A stretch of 33,327 bases of DNA from an uncultured Alphaproteobacteria bacterium (GCA_944391425.1 CALXTO010000013.1:1-33327), one strand, 5' to 3'; shown: positions 23,346 to 32,920, numbered from the stretch's first letter. Translations and numbers: made by a program. Notes: a model not told the origin generated them from the letters alone.

Positions 23346-23918
23346 TTAAGCCTCCTCAATAGCGAGTTTCGCGTTGCTGGTATTTTCGCGGCGGCTGACA
23401 ATATCCCCAACCTTTTTACCGCGTTTGGCAGCAACCATACGGGGTGAATTGATAGCCTCCAGAGCATTGAAGGTAGCCTTAATCATATTGTAGGGATTGT
23501 TGGATCCCATTGATTTAGCAACCACGTCCTGAACGCCCAAGACTTCAAAGATGGCACGCATCGGACCACCGGCGATAACACCGGTACCAGCGGGAGCAGT
23601 TCTCAAAAAGACCTTCCCGGCGCCAAAACGTCCGGCAATGTCATGATGCAGAGTTCTGCCTTCACGCAGCGGAATACGAACCATATTTCTTTTAGCCTCG
23701 TTGGTAGCCTTGGTAATGGCTTCCGGAACTTCGCTGGCCTTGCCCGAACCGAAACCGACGCGTCCCTTCTGGTCACCAACAACAACGATGGCGGCAAAAG
23801 ACATAGTGCGTCCGCCTTTAACGGTTTTGGCAACGCGGTTGATGTGAACCAGTCTTTCAACCAGTTCGTCTTTTTTCTCAGTCTTATTATTACGACGATC
23901 TAAAGCTTGTTGTGTCAT
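23346..23918 (-). CDS. rpsE: Ribosomal protein S5
   Basis: S5 contributes to decoding fidelity at the mRNA entry region. The 190-residue product has the N-terminal S5 domain [20 protein letters not shown] stretch near 27-43, [17 protein letters not shown] near 46-62, and the C-terminal domain with [19 protein letters not shown] near 112-130 and [11 protein letters not shown]. The charged N-terminus is somewhat extended. It lies 12 bp after rplR. Confidence 0.98.
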   Translation of the reverse strand: MTQQALDRRNNKTEKKDELVERLVHINRVAKTVKGGRTMSFAAIVVVGDQKGRVGFGSGKASEVPEAITKATNEAKRNMVRIPLREGRTLHHDIAGRFGAGKVFLRTAPAGTGVIAGGPMRAIFEVLGVQDVVAKSMGSNNPYNMIKATFNALEAINSPRMVAAKRGKKVGDIVSRRENTSNAKLAIEEA

Positions 23919-23930
23919 TTCCGTAACTCC

Positions 23931-24293
23931 TTAAAACTTCAGACCGGCTGCCCGGGCGGCATCGGCCAAAGCTTTGACACGGCCGTGATAAATATAACCG
24001 CCGCGGTCAAAAACAACTTCGTTAACGCCTGCCTTCAAAGCGCGTTCGGCAACAACCTTGCCGATATAGCTGGCAGCTTCGATATTGGAGGATTTTTTGA
24101 TGTTCTCGCGAACTTCCTTATCCAGCGTCGAAGCGGAGGCAACGGTAGCACCTTTGGCATCGTCAATAATCTGAGCATATACATGCATGTTGCTGCGAAA
24201 TACAGACAGTCTCATCTTTCCATTCGCAGATTTTTTAAGAGCAGACCGCACGCGGCCTTTTCTTTTTTCAAACAATTCTCTTGGCGTACTCAT
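23931..24293 (-). CDS. rplR: Ribosomal protein L18
   Basis: L18 binds 5S rRNA in the central protuberance. The 120-residue product has the basic N-terminus ([16 protein letters not shown]), [21 protein letters not shown] near 28-48 and the C-terminal [20 protein letters not shown], all typical. Spacing to rplF and rpsE is 12 bp on each side. Confidence 0.98.
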   Translation of the reverse strand: MSTPRELFEKRKGRVRSALKKSANGKMRLSVFRSNMHVYAQIIDDAKGATVASASTLDKEVRENIKKSSNIEAASYIGKVVAERALKAGVNEVVFDRGGYIYHGRVKALADAARAAGLKF

Positions 24294-24305
24294 TTACATT
24301 TTTCC

Positions 24306-24842
24306 TTATTTCTTCTTGCCTTCCTTACGACGGACATATTCGCCTTCATATTTGACGCCTTTGCCTTTGTAAGGCTCGGGTTTTCTGAAGTCGCGGATTT
24401 CCGAAGCAAGCTGACCGACAAGTTGTTTATCTGCACCAGAGATGCTGATCTGGGTAGGGCTTGCGCAGGCAATTTTAATGCCTTGGGGAGCCTGAACCGT
24501 AATATCGTGGGAGAAACCCAGCGACAAAATCAGTTTGCTGCCTTCAACACGAGCCTTGTAACCAACACCAACCAGCTCCAAATTTTTCGTAAAGCCATCA
24601 TGAACACCCTTAACAATGGTATTGATATTGGCTCTGGTCGTTCCCCACAAAGCGCGAGCCTGTTTGGTTTCAGCTTTGGGAGAAACAACGACTTGATTGC
24701 CGTCTAATTTAACGTTAATATGGTCAGCATCAAAATGGCAGCTCAGTTCGCCTAATTTGCCTTTTGCCTTAACCAGATTGCTTTCAACGGCAACGGTAAC
24801 GCCTTCAGGAACGATAACCGGATATTTTCCAACTCTAGACAT
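24306..24842 (-). CDS. rplF: Ribosomal protein L6
   Basis: L6 lies at the base of the large-subunit stalk near the sarcin-ricin loop. The 178-residue product has the two-domain repeat of the family, starting MSRVGKYPVIVPEGV, with LELVGVGYKARVEG near 88-101 and the C-terminal signature RKPEPYKGKGVKYEGEYVRR. It is 12 bp after rpsH. Confidence 0.98.
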   Translation of the reverse strand: MSRVGKYPVIVPEGVTVAVESNLVKAKGKLGELSCHFDADHINVKLDGNQVVVSPKAETKQARALWGTTRANINTIVKGVHDGFTKNLELVGVGYKARVEGSKLILSLGFSHDITVQAPQGIKIACASPTQISISGADKQLVGQLASEIRDFRKPEPYKGKGVKYEGEYVRRKEGKKK

Positions 24843-24854
24843 CCTGTTTCCCTC

Positions 24855-25253
24855 CTAAAATACCTGACAAAGAATTTCACCGCCGACATTGGCTTTACGG
24901 GCATCATTGTCGCTCATAACTCCCGACGGAGTGGAAATGATCGAAATACCCAAGCCGTTGTATACTCTCGGCAAGTCCTTAACGCTTGAATAAACGCGGC
25001 GGCCGGGAGTCGAAACGCGGTAAATTTCAGTTATAACCGAAGTACCCTCATGGTACTTTAATTTAATGCGAAGTTCATCAACGCCGGGGCGTACATTGAC
25101 TTTTTCATAACCGAGAATATAGCCTTCTTTTTTCAGAACTTCCAATACATTTTCACGCAAGCGAGAAGCAGGTGATACGACTTCACTCTTCTTTGCTCTT
25201 TGTGCGTTTCTAATGCGTGTGAGCATATCGCCCAAAGGATCAGACATAGACAT
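24855..25253 (-). CDS. rpsH: Ribosomal protein S8
   Basis: S8 binds 16S rRNA helix 21 and in some bacteria represses its own operon. The 132-residue product shows [19 protein letters not shown] near 4-22, [10 protein letters not shown] near 78-87 and the C-terminal [23 protein letters not shown] 25253 is preceded by GGAG; a second ATG two codons on is also possible. Confidence 0.98.
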   Translation of the reverse strand: MSMSDPLGDMLTRIRNAQRAKKSEVVSPASRLRENVLEVLKKEGYILGYEKVNVRPGVDELRIKLKYHEGTSVITEIYRVSTPGRRVYSSVKDLPRVYNGLGISIISTPSGVMSDNDARKANVGGEILCQVF

Positions 25254-25265
25254 TATCTTTATCTC

Positions 25266-25571
25266 CTACCAGCTTGATTTTACTAAACCAGGAATTTCGC
25301 CGAAGCTGGCCATGTCTCTGAGTTCAACACGGGCCAGACCGAATTTCCGATAAACACCACGAGAACGACCGGTAAGTTTGCAACGGTTTCTGTATCTGAT
25401 TTTTGCAGAATTACGGGGCATCTCAGCTAATTTAAGAGTAGCCTGGAATCTCTCCTCGGGAGAAATGCTTTTGTCCATGACCACCTTTTTGAGCTTTGCA
25501 CGGCGCGAAGCAAATTTTTCGGCCATTTTAGCTCTTTTCAAGTTTCTGTAAATCGAACTTGTTTTTGCCAT
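25266..25571 (-). CDS. rpsN: Ribosomal protein S14, zinc-free long form
   Basis: S14 is in the small-subunit head. The 101-residue product is the longer form that lacks the paired cysteines of the zinc-binding type; it has [20 protein letters not shown] near 63-82 and ends IPGLVKSSW. It lies between rplE and rpsH in the usual order. Confidence 0.98.
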   Translation of the reverse strand: MAKTSSIYRNLKRAKMAEKFASRRAKLKKVVMDKSISPEERFQATLKLAEMPRNSAKIRYRNRCKLTGRSRGVYRKFGLARVELRDMASFGEIPGLVKSSW

Positions 25572-25586
25572 CGTTTAAATCTCCAC

Positions 25587-26126
25587 TTATTTCCTGTAAG
25601 GAAGGTTAAAGCCGGTCAGAAGAGCCTTGGCTTCTTCATCTGTCTTTGCCGTTGTGCAAATGCAGATGTCCATCCCTCTGATATTTTCAACTTTGTCATA
25701 GTTGATTTCCGGGAAAATAATCTGCTCTTTAATGCCAAAAGCAAAGTTTCCTCTGCCGTCAAAGTTCTTGCCGGTAATACCGTGGAAGTCTCTAACGCGG
25801 GGCAGTGCCATATTGATCAGTCTTTCCAGGAACTCATACATTCTGGTTGAACGCAGGGTAACCTTGCAGCCAATCGGCATGCCTTCTCTTACCTTAAACG
25901 TCGCGATTGATTTGCGGGCTTTGGTAATAACCGGTTTCTGACCGGCAATCAGAGCCAGCTCATCAACAGCATTGTTAAGTTTTTTCTTGTCCGTAACGGC
26001 GTCACCGACACCAATGTTCAGGACAATTTTAGTCAACTTAGGAATCTCATGTGGGTTTTTGTAACCGAATTTTTCCACAAGAGATTTTTTTATGACCTCA
26101 TTATACAAAGTTTCAAAATTTGCCAT
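25587..26126 (-). CDS. rplE: Ribosomal protein L5
   Basis: L5 binds 5S rRNA and contacts S13 across the subunit interface. From ATG 26126 the product has 179 residues, the family length, with [16 protein letters not shown] near 32-47, [15 protein letters not shown] near 87-101 and [20 protein letters not shown] near 110-129. An in-frame ATG 15 bases upstream is possible, but GGGAGAA sits right for 26126. rplX ends 14 bases upstream. Confidence 0.97.
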   Translation of the reverse strand: MANFETLYNEVIKKSLVEKFGYKNPHEIPKLTKIVLNIGVGDAVTDKKKLNNAVDELALIAGQKPVITKARKSIATFKVREGMPIGCKVTLRSTRMYEFLERLINMALPRVRDFHGITGKNFDGRGNFAFGIKEQIIFPEINYDKVENIRGMDICICTTAKTDEEAKALLTGFNLPYRK

Positions 26127-26140
26127 AAATTTTTCTCCCA

Positions 26141-26449
26141 TTAATCGATTACTTCACCGGTTTTACGAGCAACGCGCACTTTCTTACCGTCAACGGTCTT
26201 ATAACCGATTTTGGTAGCTTTGCCGTCTTTCGACAAAGCAACGTTGGAAACGTTAATCGGCGCTTCTTTAGTAACAATTCCGCCCGGGTTGGTTTGGCTG
26301 GGCTTAGTGTGTCTTTTAACAAGATTAACACCTTGGACAACCACTTTGCCTTCCTTCGGCATAGCTTTTACTACTTCACCAGTTTTGCCCTTGTCGTCAC
26401 CCGACAAGATTACAACTTGGTCACCCTTTTTTATTTTTAATTTAGGCAT
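26141..26449 (-). CDS. rplX: Ribosomal protein L24
   Basis: L24 starts assembly of the large subunit and lies by the exit tunnel. The 102-residue product has the KOW motif [20 protein letters not shown] near 7-26 and [20 protein letters not shown] near 42-61. Its ATG shares one base with the rplN stop. Confidence 0.98.
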   Translation of the reverse strand: MPKLKIKKGDQVVILSGDDKGKTGEVVKAMPKEGKVVVQGVNLVKRHTKPSQTNPGGIVTKEAPINVSNVALSKDGKATKIGYKTVDGKKVRVARKTGEVID

Positions 26450-26817
26450 TACAATACCTCCGGTGCTAATGAAATAATTTTCATAAATTTCTTTGCACGC
26501 AGCTCTCTGGTAACGGGGCCGAAGATACGGGTACCAATCGGCTCGCCATCCTTGTTAATCAGAACTGCAGCGTTTTTATCAAAACGGATAACCGATCCGT
26601 CTTTACGGCGAATATCGGAAGCCGTACGAACAATAACAGCTTTGTGGACATCGCCTTTTTTCACGCGACCCTTTGGAATAGCGTCCTTAACGGATACGAC
26701 AATAACGTCGCCCACAGAAGCATGCATTCTCTTGGAGCCTCCAAGAACTTTAATGCACTGCACCTGACGCGCGCCAGAGTTGTCGGCTACATCGAGGTTG
26801 GTTTGCATCTGTATCAT
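26449..26817 (-). CDS. rplN: Ribosomal protein L14
   Basis: L14 sits at the subunit interface. The 122-residue product matches the family along its whole length, starting [20 protein letters not shown] and including [22 protein letters not shown] and the C-terminal [20 protein letters not shown]. It is the usual first gene of the spc segment but here has only 18 bp to rpsQ and no separate promoter seen. Confidence 0.98.
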   Translation of the reverse strand: MIQMQTNLDVADNSGARQVQCIKVLGGSKRMHASVGDVIVVSVKDAIPKGRVKKGDVHKAVIVRTASDIRRKDGSVIRFDKNAAVLINKDGEPIGTRIFGPVTRELRAKKFMKIISLAPEVL

Positions 26818-26835
26818 TTTTTAATTCCTTTTCTC

Positions 26836-27072
26836 TTAGGCGTTATCAACGATTACAGTCCAACTTTTGGTCTTTGAATACGGAACAGATTCGATAATGC
26901 GAACCGTATCGCCGACTTTGAACTGGTTGTTTTCATCATGAGCAGAATATTTCTTGCTCTTTTTGATAAACTTCTTATAAACCGGATGCATAACCTGACG
27001 CTCAACTTTAACGACAACGGTTTTATCCTGTTTATCACTTACAACAACACCTTGAAGAATTCTTTTAGGCAT
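26836..27072 (-). CDS. rpsQ: Ribosomal protein S17
   Basis: S17 is a primary 16S rRNA-binding protein with an OB fold. From ATG 27072 the product is 78 residues, starting [20 protein letters not shown] and ending KSWTVIVDN. An upstream in-frame ATG at 27129 would add 19 residues but overlaps rpmC and lacks family support; the AGGAGAAAG site fits 27072. Confidence 0.97.
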   Translation of the reverse strand: MPKRILQGVVVSDKQDKTVVVKVERQVMHPVYKKFIKKSKKYSAHDENNQFKVGDTVRIIESVPYSKTKSWTVIVDNA

Positions 27073-27082
27073 AGTCTTTCTC

Positions 27083-27280
27083 CTAACTATTCTTCTTGCG
27101 CTCAGCAATGAGCGTGTTGATTTTGGCAACTTCCTTGCGGACTTTACTTAATAACGCAGTATTCTGCAATTGTCCAGTAGATTGTTGCACCCTCAGGTTA
27201 AACTGCTCTTTTTTGCATTCCAGCAGTTTGGCTTCAAGTTCATCAATACTCATCGCACGAAGATCTTTTGTTTTTACCAT
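27083..27280 (-). CDS. rpmC: Ribosomal protein L29
   Basis: L29 is a small helical protein at the exit tunnel and part of the docking site for SRP and trigger factor. The 65-residue product has [20 protein letters not shown] near 7-26, [15 protein letters not shown] near 28-42 and [12 protein letters not shown], the family pattern. It lies three bases after rplP. Confidence 0.98.
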   Translation of the reverse strand: MVKTKDLRAMSIDELEAKLLECKKEQFNLRVQQSTGQLQNTALLSKVRKEVAKINTLIAERKKNS

Positions 27281-27283
27281 TGT

Positions 27284-27709
27284 TTAAGCTCCTTGCTCTG
27301 AATTCAGTTTCTTAATAAACTTGGTTTTAATCGGCAGCTTGGCAGCTCCCAACGCAAAAGCCGAACGGGCCAGTTCTTCATCAACGCCTTCGCATTCAAA
27401 CAAGATACGGCCGGGCTTGACTCTTGCAACCCAGAACTCTACAGAGCCCTTACCTTTACCCATACGAACCTCAGCCGGTTTATCCGACACGGGAACATCC
27501 GGGAATATTCTAATCCATAATCTTCCGGCTCTCTTCATCTCGCGGGTAATCGCGCGACGGGCTGCCTCAATCTGGCGGGCCGTAATACGGTCCGGAGACA
27601 GAGCCTTCAATCCATATGAACCAAAACTTAATTCTGCACCGCCTTTAGTCAGACCGTGAATACGGCCTTTGTGCTGTTTGCGGAACTTTAATCTTTTCGG
27701 ACTTAACAT
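27284..27709 (-). CDS. rplP: Ribosomal protein L16
   Basis: L16 organises the A-site tRNA region of the large subunit. The 141-residue product starts [19 protein letters not shown] and contains [20 protein letters not shown] near 33-52 and [20 protein letters not shown] near 82-101. It lies 13 bp after rpsC. Confidence 0.98.
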   Translation of the reverse strand: MLSPKRLKFRKQHKGRIHGLTKGGAELSFGSYGLKALSPDRITARQIEAARRAITREMKRAGRLWIRIFPDVPVSDKPAEVRMGKGKGSVEFWVARVKPGRILFECEGVDEELARSAFALGAAKLPIKTKFIKKLNSEQGA

Positions 27710-27722
27710 TTTTTATTTACCT

Positions 27723-28391
27723 TTATTTCTGTTCGGCCAACTTTTTATCCTGCGCCATCGGATCATGAGCCATAATGTCACCCTTATAGATCCAGACTTT
27801 AATACCGCAGGCACCATAGGTCGTATGAGCCGTAGAGGTTGCATAATCAATGTCAGCACGCAGCGTGTGCAAAGGCACACGGCCTTCGCGGTAATACTCG
27901 GTTCTGGCAATTTCGGCACCGCCGAGACGGCCCGAACAGCAAACCTTGATACCTTCTGCACCCAAACGGAGAGCTGACTGCATAACGCGCTTCATAGCAC
28001 GGCGGAAAGCAACGCGGCGTTCCAACTGTTGAGCCACGCTGTCTGCAACCAACTGGGCGTCCAGCTCAGGTTTTCTGACTTCCAGAATGTTTAACTGGAC
28101 TTCGGAATCAGTCATTTTCTGAATCTCTTTTCTCAAGAGTTCAATATCCTGTCCTTTTTTGCCAATTACAACACCCGGCCTTGCAGAGTGAATTGTAACT
28201 CTGGCCTTTTTGGCAGGACGTTCAATAACGATTCTGCTGATGCCGGCCTGAGCCAATTTCTCTTTCAGGAATTCTTTAATTTTAACGTCTTCCAGAAGGT
28301 AGTCAGAATATTTTTCATCTGCATACCAACGGGAATCCCAAGTACGGTTAACTCCCAAACGAAGACTGGTAGGATTTACTTTCTGTCCCAT
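27723..28391 (-). CDS. rpsC: Ribosomal protein S3
   Basis: S3 forms part of the mRNA entry helicase site. From ATG 28391 the product has 222 residues, starting [20 protein letters not shown] after Met, with a KH domain ([20 protein letters not shown] near 66-85) and the C-terminal GVKVWIYKG-type signature (here [12 protein letters not shown]). An upstream in-frame ATG at 28421 overlaps rplV and is rejected; GGGGAG precedes 28391. Confidence 0.97.
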   Translation of the reverse strand: MGQKVNPTSLRLGVNRTWDSRWYADEKYSDYLLEDVKIKEFLKEKLAQAGISRIVIERPAKKARVTIHSARPGVVIGKKGQDIELLRKEIQKMTDSEVQLNILEVRKPELDAQLVADSVAQQLERRVAFRRAMKRVMQSALRLGAEGIKVCCSGRLGGAEIARTEYYREGRVPLHTLRADIDYATSTAHTTYGACGIKVWIYKGDIMAHDPMAQDKKLAEQK

Positions 28392-28395
28392 TAAC

Positions 28396-28773
28396 TTACT
28401 CCCCGCGCTCAGCAACAACAATGGTCATGTTAGAGAACGGCTTCAAAACGCGAGCCCCTCTGCCACGGCCTCTGGCGTGCATACGTTTCATTACTAAACC
28501 TTTGCCCACGTAAGCTTCTTTAACAACAAGCTTATCAATGTTCAACTGATGATTGTTTTCAGCATTGGCAATTGCGGACTGCAATACGGCCAAGGCAACC
28601 TTAGCAATTCTCTTCTTCGAAAAGCTCAGCTCGGCAACAGCCTTGGAAACATTCAAGCCGCGGATCGACTGCGCAACCAGGTTCAGCTTGCGAGGAGAAG
28701 TGCGGATCGAGTGGCAAACGGCCAAAGCCTCGTTTGCGGCAACTCTTCTTGCGTCTTTAGACTTGCTCATCAT
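28396..28773 (-). CDS. rplV: Ribosomal protein L22
   Basis: L22 lines the peptide exit tunnel. The 125-residue product has [20 protein letters not shown] near 21-40, the long hairpin region [20 protein letters not shown] near 68-87 and the C-terminal [20 protein letters not shown]. Its ATG overlaps the rpsS stop (TAATG), with a second ATG directly after. Confidence 0.98.
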   Translation of the reverse strand: MMSKSKDARRVAANEALAVCHSIRTSPRKLNLVAQSIRGLNVSKAVAELSFSKKRIAKVALAVLQSAIANAENNHQLNIDKLVVKEAYVGKGLVMKRMHARGRGRGARVLKPFSNMTIVVAERGE

Positions 28774-29051
28774 TAACCTCTCTTAGCTTTCTTATCTGCT
28801 GCATGACCGTAAAAAGTACGGGTCGGAGCAAATTCACCAAATTTGTGCCCAATCATATCCTCAGTAACCAAAACGGGGATAAATTTGTGACCGTTGTGCA
28901 CACCGAATGTCAAACCGACAAACTGCGGCAACATCGTCGAACGGCGAGACCAAATTTTAATCACTTCATTACGGCTCGAAGACTTTGCGGCTTCGGCTTT
29001 TTTGAGAAGATAGCCATCAACAAACGGCCCTTTCCATACGGAACGTGTCAT
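28773..29051 (-). CDS. rpsS: Ribosomal protein S19
   Basis: S19 is in the small-subunit head and pairs with S13. The 92-residue product starts [20 protein letters not shown] after Met and includes [20 protein letters not shown] near 31-50 and [20 protein letters not shown]. It lies 12 bp after rplB. Confidence 0.98.
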   Translation of the reverse strand: MTRSVWKGPFVDGYLLKKAEAAKSSSRNEVIKIWSRRSTMLPQFVGLTFGVHNGHKFIPVLVTEDMIGHKFGEFAPTRTFYGHAADKKAKRG

Positions 29052-29063
29052 TAGCGTTTCTCC

Positions 29064-29900
29064 TTATTTCTTTTTGTTTTCATGACGGCTTCTCATAATG
29101 AATTTGTCCGTCTTTTTATTAGTACGAGTTTTAGCACCCTTAGTCGGCTTACCCCAAGGAGTAACCGGATGACGGCCGCCCGAAGTGCGTCCTTCACCAC
29201 CGCCGTGCGGGTGATCAACCGGGTTCATAGCAACACCACGGGAAACCGGACGGTTACCTAACCAACGGTTACGGCCCGCTTTACCAAGTGATTTATTCTG
29301 GTTATCAGGGTTGGAAACTGCACCGACCGTAGCCAGACACTCTTCACGAACAACCCTTAACTCACCGCTGCTCAGTTTCAGCTGAGCATAACCGGCGTCC
29401 TTACCAACCAGCTGAGCATAACAACCTGCAGAACGAACCAATTGGCCGCCTTTGCCAGCTCTCAGCTCAACATTGTGAATAATGGTACCGACCGGCATAT
29501 TTTTCAGAGGCATGGCGTTACCCGGCTTAATATCTGCTTTATTGGCAGAAATGACTTTATCGCCGGATTTCAGTCTCTGCGGAGCCAAAATATAAGCCTT
29601 TTCGCCGTCTGCATAGCTGATCAAAGCAATGAAAGCGGAACGGTTAGGATCATATTCGATTCTCTCGACAGTAGCCTCTGCGTCAAATTTATTACGTTTG
29701 AAGTCAATAACGCGCAATTTGCGTTTATGACCGCCACCAATTCTACGACTTGTAACATGCCCGAAATTATCACGACCGCCGGTTTTTGTCAGACCAATGG
29801 TCAGAGATTTTTCAGGTTTGCCTTTGTAGAGCTCGCTTCTATCAACGATAACGAGCTGACGAAGTCCAGGAGATGTGGGCTTATAATTTTTTAATGCCAT
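29064..29900 (-). CDS. rplB: Ribosomal protein L2
   Basis: L2 is at the peptidyl-transferase region and needed for subunit joining. The 278-residue product starts [17 protein letters not shown] and carries the highly conserved C-terminal region [20 protein letters not shown] with the essential histidine, then [18 protein letters not shown]. It lies three bases after rplW. Confidence 0.99.
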   Translation of the reverse strand: MALKNYKPTSPGLRQLVIVDRSELYKGKPEKSLTIGLTKTGGRDNFGHVTSRRIGGGHKRKLRVIDFKRNKFDAEATVERIEYDPNRSAFIALISYADGEKAYILAPQRLKSGDKVISANKADIKPGNAMPLKNMPVGTIIHNVELRAGKGGQLVRSAGCYAQLVGKDAGYAQLKLSSGELRVVREECLATVGAVSNPDNQNKSLGKAGRNRWLGNRPVSRGVAMNPVDHPHGGGEGRTSGGRHPVTPWGKPTKGAKTRTNKKTDKFIMRSRHENKKK

Positions 29901-29903
29901 GTC

Positions 29904-30221
29904 TTATATCCCTGTTGTAACATCAATGTTTTGACCTTCGGCAAGCGTAACAATCGCTTTTTTGAAATCGGAACGCTGTCCGATATAGCCTTTAAAACGC
30001 TTTTCTTTGCCGAATTGACGAATTGTATTAACTTTGTTTACCTTAACGTTGAAGATTGCCTCTACGGAAGCCTTTACTTCATCTTTGCTAGCAGACAAAG
30101 GAACCAAAAAAGTAACTTTACCGGCTTCGGAAGAAATCATCGATTTCTCGGTAATAACCGGACGTACGAGCGTATCATACATTTTTGCAGTTACATTGTT
30201 TGTTTTTTTAGACTTACTCAT
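29904..30221 (-). CDS. rplW: Ribosomal protein L23
   Basis: L23 is the trigger-factor and SRP docking protein at the exit tunnel. From ATG 30221 the product has 105 residues with [19 protein letters not shown] near 16-34, [20 protein letters not shown] near 52-71 and [13 protein letters not shown]. An in-frame ATG seven codons upstream lies inside rplD; 30221 overlaps the rplD stop by four bases (ATGA) and has AGGAG ahead. Confidence 0.96.
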   Translation of the reverse strand: MSKSKKTNNVTAKMYDTLVRPVITEKSMISSEAGKVTFLVPLSASKDEVKASVEAIFNVKVNKVNTIRQFGKEKRFKGYIGQRSDFKKAIVTLAEGQNIDVTTGI

Positions 30222-30841
30222 TTCAATCTTTCTCCTAAGCAAACAACTGCATCTTTAGTCAAAACCAGTTTGTCTTTTCTTAAGATGTCATATACGTTGG
30301 CACCGATGGTCGGCAAAACGTCAACACCAATGATGTTTCTGGTTGCCAAAGCAAAGTTCATGTCAACTTCCTTACCGTCGATAAACAAGCTGTTTGTCAA
30401 GCCGCACGCGGCCAACTTAGCCTTCAGATCTTTGGTTTTGGGAGCAGACAGCTTGGCTTCGTCAATAATAACCAGATTACCCTCCTTGGCTTTGGCTGAC
30501 AAAGCAGTCTTCAAACCGAGTTTACGGAATTTTTTGGTCAGTTCGTGAGAATGATCGCGAACAACCGGTCCGAAAACGATACCGCCTTTGCGGAACTGCG
30601 TACCCTTGCGGGAACCCTGACGGGCACGTCCGCCGCCTTTCTGTTTGAAAGGTTTTGCCGGAGTCAAAGCGACTTCGGAGCGGCCTTTGGTTTTATGGTT
30701 GCCCGACTGCAGTCTGGCCAACTGCCAAACAACAACACGGTGCAAAATATCGGCGCGAACATCCAAACCGAAAATCGATTCGTCAAGTTCGATTGAGCCG
30801 ACATTTTTGTTATCTAAATTCAAGATGTCCTGTTTCATCAT
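30218..30841 (-). CDS. rplD: Ribosomal protein L4
   Basis: L4 lines the exit tunnel and, in enterobacteria, represses the S10 operon. The 207-residue product has the central loop [20 protein letters not shown] near 64-83 and [18 protein letters not shown] near 89-106, then the globular C-terminal half. Two ATG codons stand in tandem at the start. Whether it controls the structured leader ahead of rpsJ is unknown. Confidence 0.98.
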   Translation of the reverse strand: MMKQDILNLDNKNVGSIELDESIFGLDVRADILHRVVVWQLARLQSGNHKTKGRSEVALTPAKPFKQKGGGRARQGSRKGTQFRKGGIVFGPVVRDHSHELTKKFRKLGLKTALSAKAKEGNLVIIDEAKLSAPKTKDLKAKLAACGLTNSLFIDGKEVDMNFALATRNIIGVDVLPTIGANVYDILRKDKLVLTKDAVVCLGERLK

Positions 30842-30857
30842 TTCAATCCTTTAATTT

Positions 30858-31586
30858 CTATGCATTATCAGCCGGCGTTTCAGCTTCGGCTTTAACTGCA
30901 ACAGGTTCATCAACTTTCTTCAAACCGGCAGGCATCGGCAGAGCGACCGTCGCAGGCTTTTTAACGGCATCAGTAACATAAACCCAACCGTTTTCGGAAC
31001 CGGGAACAGCACCTTTTACCATAATTAAGCCTTTGTCGGCGTCAACGGAAACGACCTTCAGGTTCTGAACGGTAACACGCTCATTACCCATATGGCCGGC
31101 CATTTTCTTGCCTTTGAAAACTTTGCCGGGATCTTGTCTTTGTCCTGTAGAACCATGGGAGCGGTGAGAAATAGAAACACCGTGGGTTGCCTCCAAACCA
31201 GCAAAGTTGTGGCGTTTCATAACACCAGCAAAACCTTTACCGATAGAAGTTCCGCAGACATCAACAAACTGACCGGGAACAAAATGTTCTACAGATAATT
31301 TATCGCCGACAGACAACAGGCAGTCTTCAGAAACTCTGAATTCGGCCAATTTTTTCTTCGGCTCAACATTAGCTTTGGCAAAATGCCCCTTCAGGGGTTT
31401 AGAAAGATTTTTGGCCTTAACGCTGCCGGTACCGAGCTGAACAGCGGCATAGCCGTCCTTTTCAGCCGTTCTGACGGCAACAACTTCCAAACCGTCCACA
31501 TGAAGAACCGTCACCGGAACATGGGTTCCGTCGGCTTCAAACACGCGGGACATTCCAAGCTTTTTTGCGATTAGACCCGTACGCAT
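30858..31586 (-). CDS. rplC: Ribosomal protein L3
   Basis: L3 reaches the peptidyl-transferase centre. The 242-residue product has [20 protein letters not shown] near 86-105, [20 protein letters not shown] near 114-133 (which includes the glutamine region methylated by PrmB in some bacteria), and [15 protein letters not shown]. It is extended at the C-terminus by an Ala/Glu/Lys-rich tail from about 218. The 63-bp gap from rpsJ holds a hairpin. Confidence 0.98.
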   Translation of the reverse strand: MRTGLIAKKLGMSRVFEADGTHVPVTVLHVDGLEVVAVRTAEKDGYAAVQLGTGSVKAKNLSKPLKGHFAKANVEPKKKLAEFRVSEDCLLSVGDKLSVEHFVPGQFVDVCGTSIGKGFAGVMKRHNFAGLEATHGVSISHRSHGSTGQRQDPGKVFKGKKMAGHMGNERVTVQNLKVVSVDADKGLIMVKGAVPGSENGWVYVTDAVKKPATVALPMPAGLKKVDEPVAVKAEAETPADNA

Positions 31587-31612
31587 TATTATTTTTTCCT
31601 TTTCTTAATAGG

Positions 31613-31637
31613 TTGACCTGCGACAGGCGCAAGCCAA
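31613..31637 (-). promoter_or_regulatory. Hairpin in the rpsJ-rplC gap
   Basis: On the minus strand TTGGCTTGCG pairs with CGCAGGTCAA (ten pairs, two of them G-U) around loop CCTGT, about 26 nt before the rplC ATG. No T run follows; an mRNA-level control or processing element is possible. Confidence 0.4.
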
Positions 31638-31649
31638 CATTAATTTTTA

Positions 31650-31961
31650 TTACAGTTTAATTTCAACATTTACGCCGGCAGCCAGATCCAGCTTCATCAA
31701 AGCATCAACCGTTTGCGGCGTGGGATCTACGATATCGAGAAGTCTTTTATGAGTGCGGATCTCGAACTGCTCACGGGATTTTTTGTTAACGTGCGGAGAA
31801 CGGTTTACCGTAAATTTCTCGATTCTGGTGGGCAGAGGGATCGGCCCTCTGACATTAGCCCCGGTTCTTTTGGCCGTGTGCACGATTTCTTTGGTCGACA
31901 AATCAAGCAGACGATGGTCAAAAGCCTTGAGGCGAATTCTTATATTTTGTGTATCCATCAT
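31650..31961 (-). CDS. rpsJ: Ribosomal protein S10
   Basis: S10 (NusE) is in the small-subunit head and also joins the NusB antitermination complex. The 103-residue product shows [20 protein letters not shown] near 8-27 and [20 protein letters not shown] near 39-58. It is the first gene of the cluster, with two tandem ATGs and a long structured leader. No fusA, rpsG, rpsL or tuf lies upstream; the next gene is divergent. Confidence 0.98.
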   Translation of the reverse strand: MMDTQNIRIRLKAFDHRLLDLSTKEIVHTAKRTGANVRGPIPLPTRIEKFTVNRSPHVNKKSREQFEIRTHKRLLDIVDPTPQTVDALMKLDLAAGVNVEIKL

Positions 31962-31985
31962 GTTTAAGTACTTTTCCTATAACTA

Positions 31986-32085
31986 GACGGCAAAACACCA
32001 ATGTTTAGAAGTTTGCCATCTAAATGATTAAACTCTGCAGAGCCTTGCCAGGCAAGGAATGCGGTATGTTTTATATCCGAACCGC
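31986..32085 (-). promoter_or_regulatory. Structured S10 leader
   Basis: On the minus strand the transcript ahead of rpsJ can form four hairpins in order: GCGGT/ACCGC (32085-32061), CCTTGCC-T-GGCAAGG (32057-32043), the palindrome CTCTGCAGAG (32042-32033) and GATGGCAAAC pairing with GTTTTGCCGTC (32020-31986). Such leaders regulate S10 operons in other bacteria; no match to the E. coli L4 leader is claimed. Confidence 0.5.
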
Positions 32086-32128
32086 AAACAGATTTTACCT
32101 CTTTTTGCAGCTCTTGTGCGCCCCTTGT

Positions 32129-32156
32129 AACATAGACAAACTTATATTGCAAGCAA
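32129..32156 (-). promoter_or_regulatory. Probable promoter of the S10 cluster
   Basis: On the minus strand TTGCTT (32156-32151) and TATGTT (32134-32129) are 16 bp apart. The start near 32122 gives a leader of about 160 nt. The match is moderate; a stronger one was not found in the 448-bp divergent space. Confidence 0.45.
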
Positions 32157-32332
32157 AAAAAGCAAAAAAATGCATTTTTATTTCCAGCAATCCCTTTGTC
32201 TGACTCTGATTGAGTCATTTGGCGTTTTCCGAAAGATACCGTACGGATTTAACTTGTGGCGGATAATTTTAGACAAAACACGACCTTGGTGGAAAGTGAT
32301 TTAAAAGTTATCCCGCGCACCACAACTCCCAG

Positions 32333-32362
32333 TTGACAAACCTTGCTTTCTATCATTAGTAT
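32333..32362 (+). promoter_or_regulatory. Promoter of the first RHH gene
   Basis: TTGACA (32333-32338) and TAGTAT (32357-32362) are 18 bp apart, in an AT-rich region 48 bp before the ATG. Confidence 0.6.
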
Positions 32363-32409
32363 ATATATGTAAATATTAAATTATTTAAAATTGAACTAAG
32401 GAGAAAAAC

Positions 32410-32772
32410 ATGACCAAAACTATTCGCAGGGTAATTCGCGTAAATGAAACCAGAACCAGCATCTGCCTCACCAACCTGGAATGGGATGCCATTGACATAT
32501 TTTGCGAAGCCGAACATATCCGCCGCAATATCCTGCTTGGCCTGATTGCCCGCTACAGGGACGAAAACGAACAGGAGTTCGAAAAAGAAAGGGAAAAGAA
32601 AACCAAACTTGAAAAACAAAGCAAAAAGAAAAAGACCAATTTAACTTCCGCCGTCAGGTTGTTTCTCCTGCAATACTTCAAAACCCTTTCCTCAAAAATC
32701 AAAAAATCCCGAACGAACACTCCGGATTTTAACAATATTTTCAAAATCTTAAATGACATTTTCAAAAGTTAA
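32410..32772 (+). CDS. Ribbon-helix-helix (RHH_4-type) protein with charged insertion
   Basis: RHH proteins are small dimeric DNA-binding regulators. The 120-residue product has the RHH_4 pattern: the strand RVIRVNETRTSICLT near 7-21, helix EWDAIDIFCEAEHIRRNILL near 24-43, and the closing motif NLTSAVRLFLLQYF at 77-90. Between the last two lies a Glu/Lys-rich segment at 51-76 that the downstream paralog lacks. An AAGGAG ribosome binding site precedes the ATG. The gene has a clear promoter. Assignment to RHH_4 rests on pattern recognition; the DNA target is unknown. Confidence 0.75.
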   Translation: MTKTIRRVIRVNETRTSICLTNLEWDAIDIFCEAEHIRRNILLGLIARYRDENEQEFEKEREKKTKLEKQSKKKKTNLTSAVRLFLLQYFKTLSSKIKKSRTNTPDFNNIFKILNDIFKS

Positions 32773-32810
32773 CAGGTTGTCAAAATCAAAAATTACCACA
32801 AATCAGTGCA

Positions 32811-32899
32811 TTAAAGTTACCATTCAGGTTAGAAACCAATATTTTTACAGTTATTGATTGCAACTTTAAAAATATATGATATAAACTACTTAAAGTTAC
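32811..32899. repeat. TTAAAGTT motif, three copies around the second RHH promoter
   Basis: TTAAAGTTAC occurs at 32811-32820 and 32890-32899, and its inverse AACTTTAA at 32862-32869. The middle copy lies in the spacer of the promoter and the last at the expected transcription start. RHH proteins typically bind repeated short sites, so these are candidate operators. Confidence 0.5.
32854..32882 (+). promoter_or_regulatory. Possible promoter of the second RHH gene
   Basis: TTGATT (32854-32859) with TGATAT (32877-32882) at 17 bp, or TATGAT (32875-32880) at 15 bp. The region is very AT-rich, so the exact -10 is uncertain. Confidence 0.4.
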
Positions 32900-32920
32900 T
32901 AATCATAAAACATATAAACC

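Larger units (their letters stand above)
31962..32409. other. Divergent intergenic region rpsJ / RHH regulator
   Basis: This 448-bp space holds the S10 promoter and leader on the minus strand and the promoter of the first RHH gene on the plus strand. The middle (32160-32330) shows no gene or RNA that can be supported. A minus-strand open frame of 84 codons at 31964-32218 runs through the leader hairpins and is not thought to be a gene. Confidence 0.6.

Noticed and set aside
31964..32218. 84-codon open frame on the minus strand just ahead of rpsJ
   Set aside because: It runs through the S10 leader hairpins and most of the predicted promoter, ends at rpsJ without a ribosome binding site of its own, and matches no family. 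The open frame is better explained by the untranslated leader.
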